64,000 bases of DNA, taken from NCBI RefSeq assembly GCF_900129295.1, contig NZ_FQUU01000003.1, positions 62,001 to 126,000 of the forward strand, given 5' to 3'. This stretch comes from Flavisolibacter ginsengisoli DSM 18119 (GTDB lineage Bacteria; Bacteroidota; Bacteroidia; Chitinophagales; Chitinophagaceae). The position numbers were made by a program, and so were the translations under genes. The notes under the pieces are model-generated. The model was not told where the DNA came from and made no database searches. It worked only from the letters and a program-made list of their open reading frames with translations. Of this stretch, positions 36,328-46,099 are shown piece by piece (the stretch's first letter is position 1; each line of letters starts with the position of its first letter).

Positions 36328-37506
36328 ATGAAATCGAAATTGATAGGATTTATCATTGTAGCTATCCTTGCTACTGCATGTGGCAATACCAAAAAAGATA
36401 GTGAAGGCTCACTCAATGATAAAAAGGCCCAATTGGAAAAGCTTAAATCAGAACAAAAAAAGATTAATGAGGATATAGCCAAACTGGAATCGGATATAAA
36501 AAAGGCAGATCCAACTGCCATCGTTACAAACGCAAAACTGGTTTCAGTGTTACCACTTGCTACCACTGATTTCTCACATTATATTGAATTGCAGGGCAGG
36601 GTAGATGCGCAAAATATATCCTACGTAGCACCTCCGAATGGCCAGGGTGGTATAGTAAAGGCATTGTATGTTACCCAGGGCCAGTCAGTACGTAAAGGGC
36701 AGGTATTGGCACGCCTTGACGACCAGATGATCAGGCAACAGATTGAGCCACTGCGTGTGCAATTAGCCAGCGCAGAGGATACTTATCGCCGCACAAAAAG
36801 CTTGTGGGATCAGGGCATCGGAACTTACCAACAAGTTTTGTCAGCTAAAACTCAAATGGAAAGCCTGAGCAAGCAAATTGGTGTGATTCAAAAGCAGGCA
36901 TCATTAATGACTGTTACGGCACCCAGCTCGGGCATAGCTGACCAGGTGAATGTTCGCGTAGGTGAAATGTTTGTAGGCGCCACACAGGCCGGACCGCAAA
37001 TTAGAATCGTTAATACCAGCAACCTTAAAGTTGTAGCCAGTGTTCCTGAAAATTATCTTGGCCGCGTGAAAGTTGGAAGCAGGATACAGATCGTATTGCC
37101 AGAGCAAAATAACCGTGTTATTGAAGCTGTAGTAAATGTGGTACAAAAAGTAATTGATCCTAATACGCGTTCCTTCAACATAGAAGCGAAGATACCTGCT
37201 GACGCCAGCCTTAAGCCCAACCAGGTAGCACAGATACGTATACTTGATTATAGTGCAAAGGATGTTATTGCTATACCATTGAACGTGGTTCAAAGCGATG
37301 AGAATGGTAAGTATGTATATGTTATGGAAAAGAGCGGCGATAAAATGATTGCCAAAAAGAAAACTGTAACTGTAGGAGAATCTTATGCTGACCTCATAGA
37401 GATCAAATCAGGGCTGGCACAGGGTGAACAGTTGATCACCGAAGGATACCAGAATCTTTATGATGGACAGGTTATAGCCACAGTGGCGGTTAAGCCTGCA
37501 CAATAA
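36328..37506 (+). CDS. RND efflux periplasmic adaptor lipoprotein
   Basis: The chosen ATG gives MKSKLIGFIIVAILATACGN, a lipoprotein signal with lipobox LATAC; an ATG 33 bases upstream (36295) adds a hydrophilic stretch and is less likely. A charged coiled coil (about 20-55: KKAQLEKLKSEQKKINEDIA) precedes the barrel-sandwich/lipoyl domain (GIVKALYVTQGQSVRKGQVL), the alpha-hairpin and the beta-barrel. It is the MFP subunit that links the RND pump and TolC channel. About 392 residues. The extra N-terminal coiled coil is common in Bacteroidetes adaptors. Confidence 0.92.
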   Translation: MKSKLIGFIIVAILATACGNTKKDSEGSLNDKKAQLEKLKSEQKKINEDIAKLESDIKKADPTAIVTNAKLVSVLPLATTDFSHYIELQGRVDAQNISYVAPPNGQGGIVKALYVTQGQSVRKGQVLARLDDQMIRQQIEPLRVQLASAEDTYRRTKSLWDQGIGTYQQVLSAKTQMESLSKQIGVIQKQASLMTVTAPSSGIADQVNVRVGEMFVGATQAGPQIRIVNTSNLKVVASVPENYLGRVKVGSRIQIVLPEQNNRVIEAVVNVVQKVIDPNTRSFNIEAKIPADASLKPNQVAQIRILDYSAKDVIAIPLNVVQSDENGKYVYVMEKSGDKMIAKKKTVTVGESYADLIEIKSGLAQGEQLITEGYQNLYDGQVIATVAVKPAQ

Positions 37507-37585
37507 TTTGATGACTTGAGAGCATCCGGATTCAAAACTAATTATCATGCTTTTCCTGTAGAGGAAAAGGCCAAAAAATAACATA

Positions 37586-40500
37586 ATGAAACTTATAGAA
37601 GGGATAAAAGATAAGTTCAAGGAATTTGGTCCAACCAGTTGGGCTGTGAACAACCAGACGGTGATCTATATCCTGGCCATCCTCATATCATTATATGGCC
37701 TCAATAAATTCACTACCATGCCTAAGGAGCAATTCCCTGACATAGTAGTGCCTACCATCTCTGTTGTAACAGTGTATGTAGGAAACTCTCCCAAGGATAT
37801 TGAAAACCTGGTCACAAGGCCGATAGAAAAGCAAATCAAATCTATCAGTGGGGCTAAAGTTAATAAGGTCAATTCTGTTTCGCAGCAGGATTTTTCCCTC
37901 ATCACCGTGGAATTTGAAACAGATGTAAAAACAGATATTGCCAAGCAAAAAGTAAAGGATGCTGTTGACAAGGCTAAAACCGATCTGCCGACTGATTTGA
38001 CTTCACAACCGGATGTACAGGAATTTAACTTTAGTGAGTTTCCCATCATGTATGTGAACATCAGTGGAGATTATGACCCTGTGAAATTGAAGCAGTTTGC
38101 CGATAAGATGCAGGATCGTTTTGAAGAGCTAAAGCAAATAACAAGGGCAGATATTGTTGGTGCCCCGGAGAGAGAGATCCAGGTGAACGTGGACCCCTAT
38201 AAAATGCAGGTAGCCAAACTTACATTCACGGATATTGAAAACGCTATCAACAGGGAGAACAGGGACATAAGTGGCGGACAGGTAGAAGTAGGTAACATGA
38301 AACGTACCCTTCGTGTGAAGGGCCAGTTTGTTACTGCTCTTGATATGCAGAATATTGTTGTAAAAAATATCCAGGGTGCTCCCATTTATCTCCGTGATGT
38401 GGCCCAGTTGGTCGATACAGTGAAGGAAAAGGAAAGCTATGCCAGGTTAGATGGAAAGCCTGTAATTACTATCAATATCGTAAAGCGTTCAGGTGAAAAC
38501 CTGATAGATGCTGCAGACAATATCAAAGCTACGGTTGCTGACATGAAAGAGAAGCAGGAACTTCCTCCCAACTTGCGTGTGGAATTTACAGGTGACCAGA
38601 GCAAGCAAACCAAAACTTCCTTTAATGAGCTGGTCAACACGATCATCATTGGATTTATACTGGTGCTTTTGATCCTTATGTTCTTTATGGGTGTTACCAA
38701 TGCCTTCTTCGTAGCCTTAAGTGTGCCTTTGAGTGTGTTTGTAGCATTCATGTTCCTGCCGCTCGGTGATCTGCTGGTAGGGGGTACGATGACACTGAAT
38801 TTCATTGTGCTGTTTGCACTGCTCTTTGGCCTGGGTATCATAGTAGATGATGCCATTGTGGTTATAGAAAATACGCACCGGATCTATCATAATGGAAGAG
38901 TGCCCATTGCGCGTTCCGCAAAACAGGCAGCAGGCGAAGTATGGATACCTGTGTTGGCTGGTACGCTTACAACACTGGCACCCTTCTTCCCTCTACTATT
39001 GTGGAAAGGACTGATTGGTAAGTTCATGATCTACCTGCCAACCATGTTGATCCTGACGCTTGCAGCTTCTCTGATTGTGGCCTTTATATTCAACCCAGTG
39101 TTTGCTGTTACGTTTATGAGACCGGAAGGAAGAGAACATGAAATGCCCAAGCGTAACCTATTCCGTAAATGGTGGTTCTGGTCAGCTATTGCATTCGGTG
39201 TTTTGTTTCACCTGGTCGGATGGCATGGCATTGCCAACTTCCTGCTGTTCATGGCGGTGGTATCAATCATTAATGTTTTTGTGTTAAGAGATGTGATCCA
39301 TTATTTCCAGAATCATGTGCTTCCCTGGTTGATGTCTCATTATGAAAATCTCCTGAGATGGGCCTTGTTACGCAGGAGACCTGCACGGTTACTGGTAGCC
39401 TTGTTTATATTATTTCCAGTAGCAGCTGCGTTGTTCGTTTGGCGCACACAAGGCAAACAAACCTTTTTCCCAAGCGGCGATCCGCATTTTATATATGTGT
39501 ATTTAAAAATGCCTGTAGGCACAGATATCAAATACACGGACTCAATAACGCATGTGCTGGAAAACAGGGTACATAAGGTGCTGGAAAAAGAAAAGCCAGG
39601 TGCGGAAGGTTCTATTGTAGAAAGTATTATCTCTAATGTGGCAGTTAGTGCCAATAACCCACAGGATAATAATCGTAGTGTGCAGCCAAACCTTGGAAGG
39701 GTGCAGGTATCCTTTGTAGAGTTTGAAAAGCGTCATGGCAAAAGCACCAAGCCTTACCTGGATGCTATCAGGAAGGCCATACAGGGTATTCCGGGAGCTG
39801 AGATCACAGTGAACCAGGAAGATTCAGGTCCTCCAACAGATCCTCCAGTAAACGTTGAGGTTATTGGAGATAATTTTGAATCTATTGCCAAGGTAGCCTA
39901 CGATCTGAAGAACTACCTGGATACAAACAGGGTAGAAGGTATAGAACACCTGAACATGGATGTAGATGTTAATAATCCCGAGATATCAATTACTGTTGAT
40001 CGGGAAAAGGCAATGATGGAAGGGATCAGTACAGGGCAGGTAGGTATGGAAATTCGTACTGCAGTTTTTGGTAAGGAAGTAAGTAAGTTAAAAGAAGGCG
40101 AGGACGAATACAAGATACAACTGCGTTATAATGACCTTATCCGTAATAACGTGACGGATCTTATGAGCAGGCCTATTACTTTTCGTGACTTCAATACGAT
40201 GGCCATCAAGCAGATCCCTTTAAATGCCATAGCTAAAGTAGATTACACCAATACCTCGGGAGGTATCAGGCGTAAAAACCTGAAGCGAACAATACAGCTT
40301 CAATCCAATGTACTGGATGAAACCCAGACACAAAGGATCAATGCAGACCTTGCAGTTAAGATCGATGAGTTCAAATCAAAATACAAGATACCTGCAGATG
40401 TAACAGTTCGTCAAAGTGGTGTGAGTGAGCAACAGCAGGAAACCATGTCTTTCCTGGGCAAATCGCTGATATATGCATTAATGCTCATCTTCCTCATATT

Positions 40501-41152
40501 GGTAATGCAATTCAATTCAATGAGTAAGCCATTCATTGTATTGACCGAGATCTTCTTTTCCATCATTGGTGTGATGATCGGTTATGCTATAACAGGTATG
40601 ACCATTGCCACTATTATGTTAGGCGTTGGTATTGTTGGATTGGCGGGAATCGTGGTCAAGAATGGTATCCTGCTGATCGAGTTCACAGATGAATTGCGAA
40701 GCCGTGGTATGAGGACAAGAGAAGCTGCTATCCAGGCCGGAAAGATCCGTATCATTCCAGTATTGTTAACGGCGCTTGCCACCATGCTTGGATTGTTTCC
40801 ATTAGCTGTAGGTTTGAATATAGATTTTGAATCCTTCTTTAAGTATGGCAATCCACACCTGTTCTTTGGTGGAGATAGCGTAGTATTTTGGGGTCCTCTC
40901 AGCTGGACTATTATATTCGGTCTTATCTTCGCCTTCTTTTTAACCTTGGTAATGGTACCTAGTATGTATTTGATTGCTGAACGCCTTCGCAGGCCTATGA
41001 GCAAGTTTTATGGTACTAAGTTCATTGCCTTGTTAGGATTCCTTGGGCCATTTTTCTTTATTTTCGTTGGAATAATGTTCGCCGTAAGAAAGTTTCAAGG
41101 TAAACCGGTTTGGATGGGTCAATTAAAACCTTCACCAGGTCGGAATACATAA
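37586..41152 (+). CDS. RND efflux pump, inner-membrane permease
   Basis: The 1188-residue protein is of the HAE1/AcrB type: first helix near residue 27-45, then periplasmic porter domain, and LFGLGIIVDDAIVVIENTHR on TM4 with the two proton-relay Asp residues. The second half has IVGLAGIVVKNGILLIEFTD. It is longer than most AcrB-like proteins (about 1040). An extra hydrophobic insert lies about 527-575 between the TM6 and TM7 regions (WWFWSAIAFGVLFHLVGWHG, FLLFMAVVSIINVFVL), and there is a C-terminal extension with another helix (LLGFLGPFFFIFVGIMFAVR). It exports drugs or other amphiphiles by proton antiport. Last gene of the operon, with a terminator at 41198. Confidence 0.93.
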   Translation: MKLIEGIKDKFKEFGPTSWAVNNQTVIYILAILISLYGLNKFTTMPKEQFPDIVVPTISVVTVYVGNSPKDIENLVTRPIEKQIKSISGAKVNKVNSVSQQDFSLITVEFETDVKTDIAKQKVKDAVDKAKTDLPTDLTSQPDVQEFNFSEFPIMYVNISGDYDPVKLKQFADKMQDRFEELKQITRADIVGAPEREIQVNVDPYKMQVAKLTFTDIENAINRENRDISGGQVEVGNMKRTLRVKGQFVTALDMQNIVVKNIQGAPIYLRDVAQLVDTVKEKESYARLDGKPVITINIVKRSGENLIDAADNIKATVADMKEKQELPPNLRVEFTGDQSKQTKTSFNELVNTIIIGFILVLLILMFFMGVTNAFFVALSVPLSVFVAFMFLPLGDLLVGGTMTLNFIVLFALLFGLGIIVDDAIVVIENTHRIYHNGRVPIARSAKQAAGEVWIPVLAGTLTTLAPFFPLLLWKGLIGKFMIYLPTMLILTLAASLIVAFIFNPVFAVTFMRPEGREHEMPKRNLFRKWWFWSAIAFGVLFHLVGWHGIANFLLFMAVVSIINVFVLRDVIHYFQNHVLPWLMSHYENLLRWALLRRRPARLLVALFILFPVAAALFVWRTQGKQTFFPSGDPHFIYVYLKMPVGTDIKYTDSITHVLENRVHKVLEKEKPGAEGSIVESIISNVAVSANNPQDNNRSVQPNLGRVQVSFVEFEKRHGKSTKPYLDAIRKAIQGIPGAEITVNQEDSGPPTDPPVNVEVIGDNFESIAKVAYDLKNYLDTNRVEGIEHLNMDVDVNNPEISITVDREKAMMEGISTGQVGMEIRTAVFGKEVSKLKEGEDEYKIQLRYNDLIRNNVTDLMSRPITFRDFNTMAIKQIPLNAIAKVDYTNTSGGIRRKNLKRTIQLQSNVLDETQTQRINADLAVKIDEFKSKYKIPADVTVRQSGVSEQQQETMSFLGKSLIYALMLIFLILVMQFNSMSKPFIVLTEIFFSIIGVMIGYAITGMTIATIMLGVGIVGLAGIVVKNGILLIEFTDELRSRGMRTREAAIQAGKIRIIPVLLTALATMLGLFPLAVGLNIDFESFFKYGNPHLFFGGDSVVFWGPLSWTIIFGLIFAFFLTLVMVPSMYLIAERLRRPMSKFYGTKFIALLGFLGPFFFIFVGIMFAVRKFQGKPVWMGQLKPSPGRNT

Positions 41153-41197
41153 AATAGCTGGGCGTTATATCAGGAAGGTTTTTAAACTTAGTTAGGT

Positions 41198-41222
41198 AGC
41201 GGTCTTTAAGACCGCTTTTTTT
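41198..41222 (+). terminator. Rho-independent terminator of the efflux operon
   Basis: AGCGGTCTT (41198-41206) and AAGACCGCT (41208-41216) form a 9-bp stem around a minimal loop, followed by a run of T residues. It lies 45 bases after the RND permease stop. Confidence 0.88.
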
Positions 41223-41405
41223 ATGCATTCAATTTGGCAACAACCTGATCTTCTTAGGAAGGGACAATTTTATAATGCTTTTGATCTATCTGGCTTTTGA
41301 ATAGTTTAATAGTTTTATTTATGACCGCCGAATAAAAGGAAGTTTCTGTATTGCCATTATTTGCTGTTTAAGGTTCAGGTAGTAATCATTTCAAAACTAT
41401 TGCAT
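41223..41405. other. Intergenic segment between convergent terminators
   Basis: This is the middle of a 315-base gap between convergent genes. Apart from the two terminators at its ends I see no gene, repeat or regulatory signal. Confidence 0.5.
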
Positions 41406-41450
41406 AAAAAAAGTTGCCTCCCCTTAATAAGTAGGGAGGCAACTTTTTTT
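41406..41450. terminator. Bidirectional rho-independent terminator
   Basis: AAGTTGCCTCCC (41411-41422) and GGGAGGCAACTT (41434-41445) form a 12-bp stem with an 11-base loop. A run of A residues precedes it and a run of T follows. It lies 18 bases downstream of the stop of the M16 peptidase gene (minus strand). Confidence 0.92.
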
Positions 41451-41467
41451 AAATTACTGACTGATTA

Positions 41468-44326
41468 TTAAAATACTTTTTTAGAATCCACTTTATTCCC
41501 ATCACTATCCAATTCTACCACTTCATATCCAAGCTTTTTGACTCCTTCCAGTACTTTGGCTTTATCACCTACCAACAAAATATTGATCTTTTCAGGGTGC
41601 AGGTATTTTTTAGTGAAAGCCTGCATTTGTGATTTTGTCATTGCATTTAGGATCTTTGTTTGCATAGCTGGATAATTAGCCGGCAAATTATAATCAAGTA
41701 TCCTGCGAATAAACATAGCTTTTTGAGGACCAGTTTCATAACGCAATGCATCGCTCTGGCCAATAGCTCCTTTCATGAAGGATACTTCTTCATCTGTTGG
41801 TCCATCCTGAACATAATTATTCATTTCCCTCATTACCTCAGCCAGTGCACTGTCAGTAGCGTCAGCCCTGATGCCTGATGAGAAGCGGAATTCCCCCGTA
41901 TTGTCATCACCTGTAAAACGGCTGCTGGCTCCATAGGTCCAGCCCTTTTCCTCGCGAAGGTTCATATTCAGTCGGCTGTTGAAACCACCACCCAGCGGAA
42001 AGTTGGCAAGGAAAGATTTGTAATAATCACCTGTGGCATCATACTTCAATCCTGTAGCATAACCAACCCTGAATTCAGTTTGTGCACCCTTGGGAACATC
42101 CACCAGGTAAACCCTGGTTTTATCAACATGAGTAGGCGCATTTGAAGGTTTCACCAGGTTCACCTTTTTATTAGGCAATTGTTTCAGAAAATCCAGTTGA
42201 GGTAATAGTTCTTCCTGTTTGATATCTCCAACAACAACCACCTTCGCTCCCTGGGAGGTCATGTAATTCTTATAATAGTCCTCTATATCCTGCAGGGTAA
42301 TATTTTTTACGGTTTCTTCGGTTCCATCTTCACTTACTCCCAGGATATTATCGGCACCATAATTTAATTTGGCAAATACACTGTTGGCAATAGTAGCTGG
42401 CTGGCCTTTGGCCGCCTTCAACGATTGCAATGCCTGTTGTTTCAGCCTGTCAAAAGCATCCTGCTTGAATTGAGGCTGGTATAAACGCTCCTTTAAAATA
42501 GCGAGTGTCTTACCGAAATTCTTTTTCAAAGATTGCACAGTATAGGTCACATCATCTGTATTACTTACAATGCTGATGGTGCTTCCTAAAGATTGAAGGG
42601 CCGCTGTTAGTAGTTCTGCTGTATGCGCTTTAGTATCTTCCATCATCATATCTGTGAAAAAACTGGATAATCCAGCCTTGCTTAGATCATTGGCAGATGC
42701 CAGGTGACCGCCGGGTATACTTAAAGAAAACGTAACAGTTGGCACTTCACTGTTTTGAGCCCCGATCACTTTAATTCCATTTGGCAGGTCCTTCTTCCAA
42801 AACTGTGGAACTTTTACAACAGGGTTGGCACCAGTGGCAGGTATTTTTTTACGATCGAAATTGTCCTTTGCTTTTACATATTGCAAACCATTGTAGCCAT
42901 AATCAGGTGCGATATATTTTGTGGAATCTATCTTGAAATTATCTGCTCCTGCAATGAGTGCATCCTGTCCTTTTGGTGTTGCACTTAATACGACAGCACC
43001 TTTTCCTTTCAGGTAAGTATAGTACACCCTCAACACATCATCTTTTGTCAGGCTGGAATACATTTTCAACAGGTCGGCTATCTTGTTAGGGTTACCTGTG
43101 AAGGTTTGAAAATTAGCCAGCTGGCTCACTTTCCCCTGAACGCTCTGCAATCCATTGATCAATTGGGCTTCTCTTGAACCCTTGAACTTGGCGATATCTT
43201 CCTCAGTCACTCCTTTGGTTTCAAAGCTGTCAAGGGCATCCCGGAAATTTTTTTCCAGGTCGGCAAGTGACTTACCCGCCATTGGAGTTAATTGGAAAAT
43301 GAACTCTCCTGCCAATTCATCAAAACGACTGAATGCACTTGCCTGTAAGGCCTTTTGCTTTTTTGTTAATTGCTGGTATAATACCGATGTTCTTCCTTGT
43401 CCAAGCAATTGTGCCAGGCACTGAAGCGCCGCCATATCTTTATTATAATTGGGAACTGTTGGGTATACTACTGCCAGCAAAGGCAGTTTAGCATAATTGT
43501 CAGTATAAGATGCATAACGGTCACCTTCAAGGTGCACAGCAGGTAATACAACCGGTTTTACTTCCGGGCATTTTGGAATGGAGCCAAAATATTTTTCAAC
43601 CATCTTAACAATGGTAGCTGTTTGTACATCTCCACCTATGGTAAGGGTAGCATTGTTTGGTCCGTACCAGCGCAGGAAAAAGTTTTTCAGGTCATTCACA
43701 TCTCCACGGTTCAGGTCTTCTATATACCCGATCACTTCCCAGGAATAGGGGTGGCCATAAGGGTATAGGTTTTTGCTGAAGGTTTGGGATACAAGACCAT
43801 ATGGTACATTGTCTACTCTCTGTCCTCTTTCATTCTTAACAGTGGCTCTCTGTACTTCAAAACGTGATTGGGTTACCTGGCCAAGCAGGAACCCCATCCG
43901 GTCAGCCTCCAGCCAAATGGCTTTTTCAACCAGGTTGCTGGGGATGGTTTCGTAATAGTTCGTCCGGTCACGGTTGGTAGAACCATTCAGTGATCCACCA
44001 CCACCTGTAATGATCTTATCATGCTGTCCTTTCAAAGCATTATCTGAACCTTCAAACATCATGTGTTCAAAGAAGTGTGCAAATCCTGATTTTCCAATCT
44101 GTTCCCTGGCCGATCCTACATGGTAGGTTACATCCATGTGAACAACAGGATCGCTGTGATCTTCATGCACAATAAGGGTTAAGCCATTGGGTAATACATA
44201 CTTTTCATAAGGAATAACGATCTCATTGCCTGTTTTGGTGATTTTCTCTACCAGCTTTGCCTGCCCAAATGTGATGGTAATCCCCATGAACACAAGGGAG
44301 GTAAGCAGCAGTAATTTTTGTTTCAT
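41468..44326 (-). CDS. M16-family zinc metallopeptidase (two-half pitrilysin-like)
   Basis: The 952-residue protein has a signal peptide (LLLLTSLVFMGITITFGQA). The inverted zinc motif HFFEH is at residues 84-88 in the N-terminal half. The C-terminal half is a second M16-like domain with no HxxEH motif, as in fused pitrilysin-type enzymes whose second half is structural; RVGYATGLKYD and LNMNLREEKGWTYGASSRF are typical of it. It is predicted to degrade peptides in the periplasm. A strong terminator follows. The single-chain form (instead of two separate subunits) is common in Bacteroidetes. Confidence 0.92.
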   Translation of the reverse strand: MKQKLLLLTSLVFMGITITFGQAKLVEKITKTGNEIVIPYEKYVLPNGLTLIVHEDHSDPVVHMDVTYHVGSAREQIGKSGFAHFFEHMMFEGSDNALKGQHDKIITGGGGSLNGSTNRDRTNYYETIPSNLVEKAIWLEADRMGFLLGQVTQSRFEVQRATVKNERGQRVDNVPYGLVSQTFSKNLYPYGHPYSWEVIGYIEDLNRGDVNDLKNFFLRWYGPNNATLTIGGDVQTATIVKMVEKYFGSIPKCPEVKPVVLPAVHLEGDRYASYTDNYAKLPLLAVVYPTVPNYNKDMAALQCLAQLLGQGRTSVLYQQLTKKQKALQASAFSRFDELAGEFIFQLTPMAGKSLADLEKNFRDALDSFETKGVTEEDIAKFKGSREAQLINGLQSVQGKVSQLANFQTFTGNPNKIADLLKMYSSLTKDDVLRVYYTYLKGKGAVVLSATPKGQDALIAGADNFKIDSTKYIAPDYGYNGLQYVKAKDNFDRKKIPATGANPVVKVPQFWKKDLPNGIKVIGAQNSEVPTVTFSLSIPGGHLASANDLSKAGLSSFFTDMMMEDTKAHTAELLTAALQSLGSTISIVSNTDDVTYTVQSLKKNFGKTLAILKERLYQPQFKQDAFDRLKQQALQSLKAAKGQPATIANSVFAKLNYGADNILGVSEDGTEETVKNITLQDIEDYYKNYMTSQGAKVVVVGDIKQEELLPQLDFLKQLPNKKVNLVKPSNAPTHVDKTRVYLVDVPKGAQTEFRVGYATGLKYDATGDYYKSFLANFPLGGGFNSRLNMNLREEKGWTYGASSRFTGDDNTGEFRFSSGIRADATDSALAEVMREMNNYVQDGPTDEEVSFMKGAIGQSDALRYETGPQKAMFIRRILDYNLPANYPAMQTKILNAMTKSQMQAFTKKYLHPEKINILLVGDKAKVLEGVKKLGYEVVELDSDGNKVDSKKVF

Positions 44327-44565
44327 GTTAGTTTTGTTTTTAAAAGCGAAGCGACAAAATAGAGCAAAAAGAGATGCACCTTGTTACCATTTATAAAAAA
44401 AGATGCAACATTCGTTCAATACCGATTAAGTACCGTTAAAGACTGATAAGTAGCCACTTATAGATTCCAGGAAGGCTATAAAAGAAGCAGTATATATCAT
44501 TTCCGGCCATCCCATTCCCAGCGCCTGGTTTCAACTTTCTCTTATCTTAGAAAAAAATTCTTACT
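44327..44565. promoter_or_regulatory. Divergent promoter region
   Basis: This 239-base gap lies between the leftward M16 peptidase and the rightward AIM24-like gene and must carry both promoters. I see no clear palindrome or riboswitch. Confidence 0.3.
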
Positions 44566-45369
44566 ATGAATGAATATGGCCAGAAGGCCCATGAGATAGA
44601 TTACCGCATTATTGGTGAAGAAATGCAATGCGTAGAGATCGAGCTCGATCCTGAAGAAACAGCCATCGCCGAAAGCGGTGCGTTTATGATGATGGATGAT
44701 GGCATCCAGATGCAAACCATCTTTGGAGATGGTGCGGGCCAACGCCAGGGCCTGTTAGGGAAACTTATGTCAGCAGGAAAAAGAGTGCTGACAGGTGAAA
44801 GTTTATTTATGACCACGTATACCAACATTGGCCATGGTAAAAAGAAAGTATACTTTGCTTCTCCTTATCCCGGAAAGGTCATTCCCCTTGACCTGATTCG
44901 CCTGGGTGGTAAAATGATCTGCCAAAAAGATGCCTTTTTATGTGCAGCCAAAGGAGTAATGATAGGGATAGAATTTCAAAGGAAGCTGGGTACTGGCTTA
45001 TTCGGTGGGGAAGGTTTTATTATGCAAAAGCTGGAAGGAGATGGAATGGCCTTTGTCCATGCAGGTGGACATATAATGGAGAGAGAGTTGCAACCTGGTG
45101 AAATACTCAAGATCGATACCGGCTGTATAGTTGCCTTTACCCCAAGTTGCGATTATGATATCCAGTTTGTTGGGGGCATCAAAAATACCATTTTCGGAGG
45201 TGAGGGACTTTTTTATGCTACATTAAGAGGTCCGGGAAAGGTGTGGGTGCAAACCCTTCCGGTCAGCAGGCTAGCCAGCCGCATCCTCCAATATGGTACG
45301 GTAAGCCGTAAAGAAGAAGGGGGCATACTGGGAGGTTTGGGTAATATGATCGATGGCGACGGTTGGTAA
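44566..45369 (+). CDS. TIGR00266/AIM24 family protein
   Basis: The 267-residue cytoplasmic protein is rich in glycine and beta strands. Family features are ECVEIELDPEETAIAESGAFM in outline, SLFMTTYTN, GKVIPLDL, AGGHIMERELQPGEILKIDT and QFVGGIKNTIFGGEGLFYATLRGPG in outline. It is a beta-roll family shared with yeast mitochondrial AIM24, of unclear function; links to tellurite or stress resistance are suggested only by gene neighbourhood in other genomes. It is monocistronic, with a terminator following at 45388. Confidence 0.9.
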   Translation: MNEYGQKAHEIDYRIIGEEMQCVEIELDPEETAIAESGAFMMMDDGIQMQTIFGDGAGQRQGLLGKLMSAGKRVLTGESLFMTTYTNIGHGKKKVYFASPYPGKVIPLDLIRLGGKMICQKDAFLCAAKGVMIGIEFQRKLGTGLFGGEGFIMQKLEGDGMAFVHAGGHIMERELQPGEILKIDTGCIVAFTPSCDYDIQFVGGIKNTIFGGEGLFYATLRGPGKVWVQTLPVSRLASRILQYGTVSRKEEGGILGGLGNMIDGDGW

Positions 45370-45387
45370 AGATATTTTCAAGCAGTT

Positions 45388-45412
45388 AAAAAGCCTCCCT
45401 GTGAGGCTTTTT
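45388..45412 (+). terminator. Rho-independent terminator
   Basis: AAAAAGCCTC (45388-45397) and GAGGCTTTTT (45403-45412) form a 10-bp stem with a five-base loop and built-in T run, 18 bases after the AIM24-like gene stop. Confidence 0.88.
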
Positions 45413-45470
45413 ACATTTTTACATCTCTCCTTATTCTGCTTTCTTTGCGTTCTTTTAAACCTAACTAACT

Positions 45471-46070
45471 ATGTCTGTTTTTTTCCCACCCTTTTTTGAA
45501 AGCAATGAATACTTTATAGATGAAAAAGTATCCTTCCTTAAGTTCCATAATGAGTACAAGGTTTACGATCCTATGGGTTTACAGGTTGGAAGTGTTCGTC
45601 AGCATGTGCCGGGTTGGCATAAATTCCTTCGCCTGTTCCTGAAGAAAGCTTTCTTTCCATTCACCCTTCATGTTACTGATACCAACGATGTTTTACTGGC
45701 CAGCATTCAGCGGGGATGGACATTCTGGATGTCTAAAATATTGATTACTGATCCCAATGGAGAAGTTACCGGTTCAATTAGGCAGCAGTTCCGTTTTTTT
45801 AAGCCACGCTTTGCCATCTTCGATGCCAATGAGCAGCAGATCGCCGAGATCAATGGCGATTGGAAAGCGTGGAATTTTAGTATTACAGATACTAATGGAA
45901 CTGAAATAGGACTGATAAACAAAAAGTGGGCAGGGGTGGCAAAGGAATTCTTTACATCTGCCGACAAATACCATGTAAGCATAGTTCCTCAATATGCTGA
46001 AGATCAAAATAAGATGAATATTGTGATCACTGCCATAACCATAGATATGGTGCTTAAGGAAAGCAAGTAG
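45471..46070 (+). CDS. LURP-one-related / scramblase-like (tubby-fold) protein
   Basis: The 199-residue protein has repeated beta-hairpin units, each ending in D-x-N/G-x turns (YKVYDPMGLQVGSVRQ, LHVTDTNDVLLASIQR, ILITDPNGEVTGSIRQ, FAIFDANEQQIAEING). This is the pattern of the LURP-one/phospholipid-scramblase-related family with a tubby-like barrel. No signal peptide or lipid attachment is seen, so it is probably cytoplasmic or membrane-peripheral. Function in bacteria is unknown. A terminator shared with the convergent deacetylase gene follows. Confidence 0.8.
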   Translation: MSVFFPPFFESNEYFIDEKVSFLKFHNEYKVYDPMGLQVGSVRQHVPGWHKFLRLFLKKAFFPFTLHVTDTNDVLLASIQRGWTFWMSKILITDPNGEVTGSIRQQFRFFKPRFAIFDANEQQIAEINGDWKAWNFSITDTNGTEIGLINKKWAGVAKEFFTSADKYHVSIVPQYAEDQNKMNIVITAITIDMVLKESK

Positions 46071-46073
46071 TTT

Positions 46074-46096
46074 AAAGCCCCGCTCTGCGGGGCTTT
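46074..46096. terminator. Bidirectional rho-independent terminator
   Basis: AAAGCCCCGC (46074-46083) and GCGGGGCTTT (46087-46096) form a perfect 10-bp stem with loop TCT. It fills the 29-base gap between two convergent genes and probably terminates both. Confidence 0.92.
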
Positions 46097-46099
46097 ATA

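Noticed and set aside
38437-38856. 139-codon ORF on the minus strand
   Set aside because: Antisense to the transmembrane core of the RND permease; low-complexity Ser/Thr-rich product.
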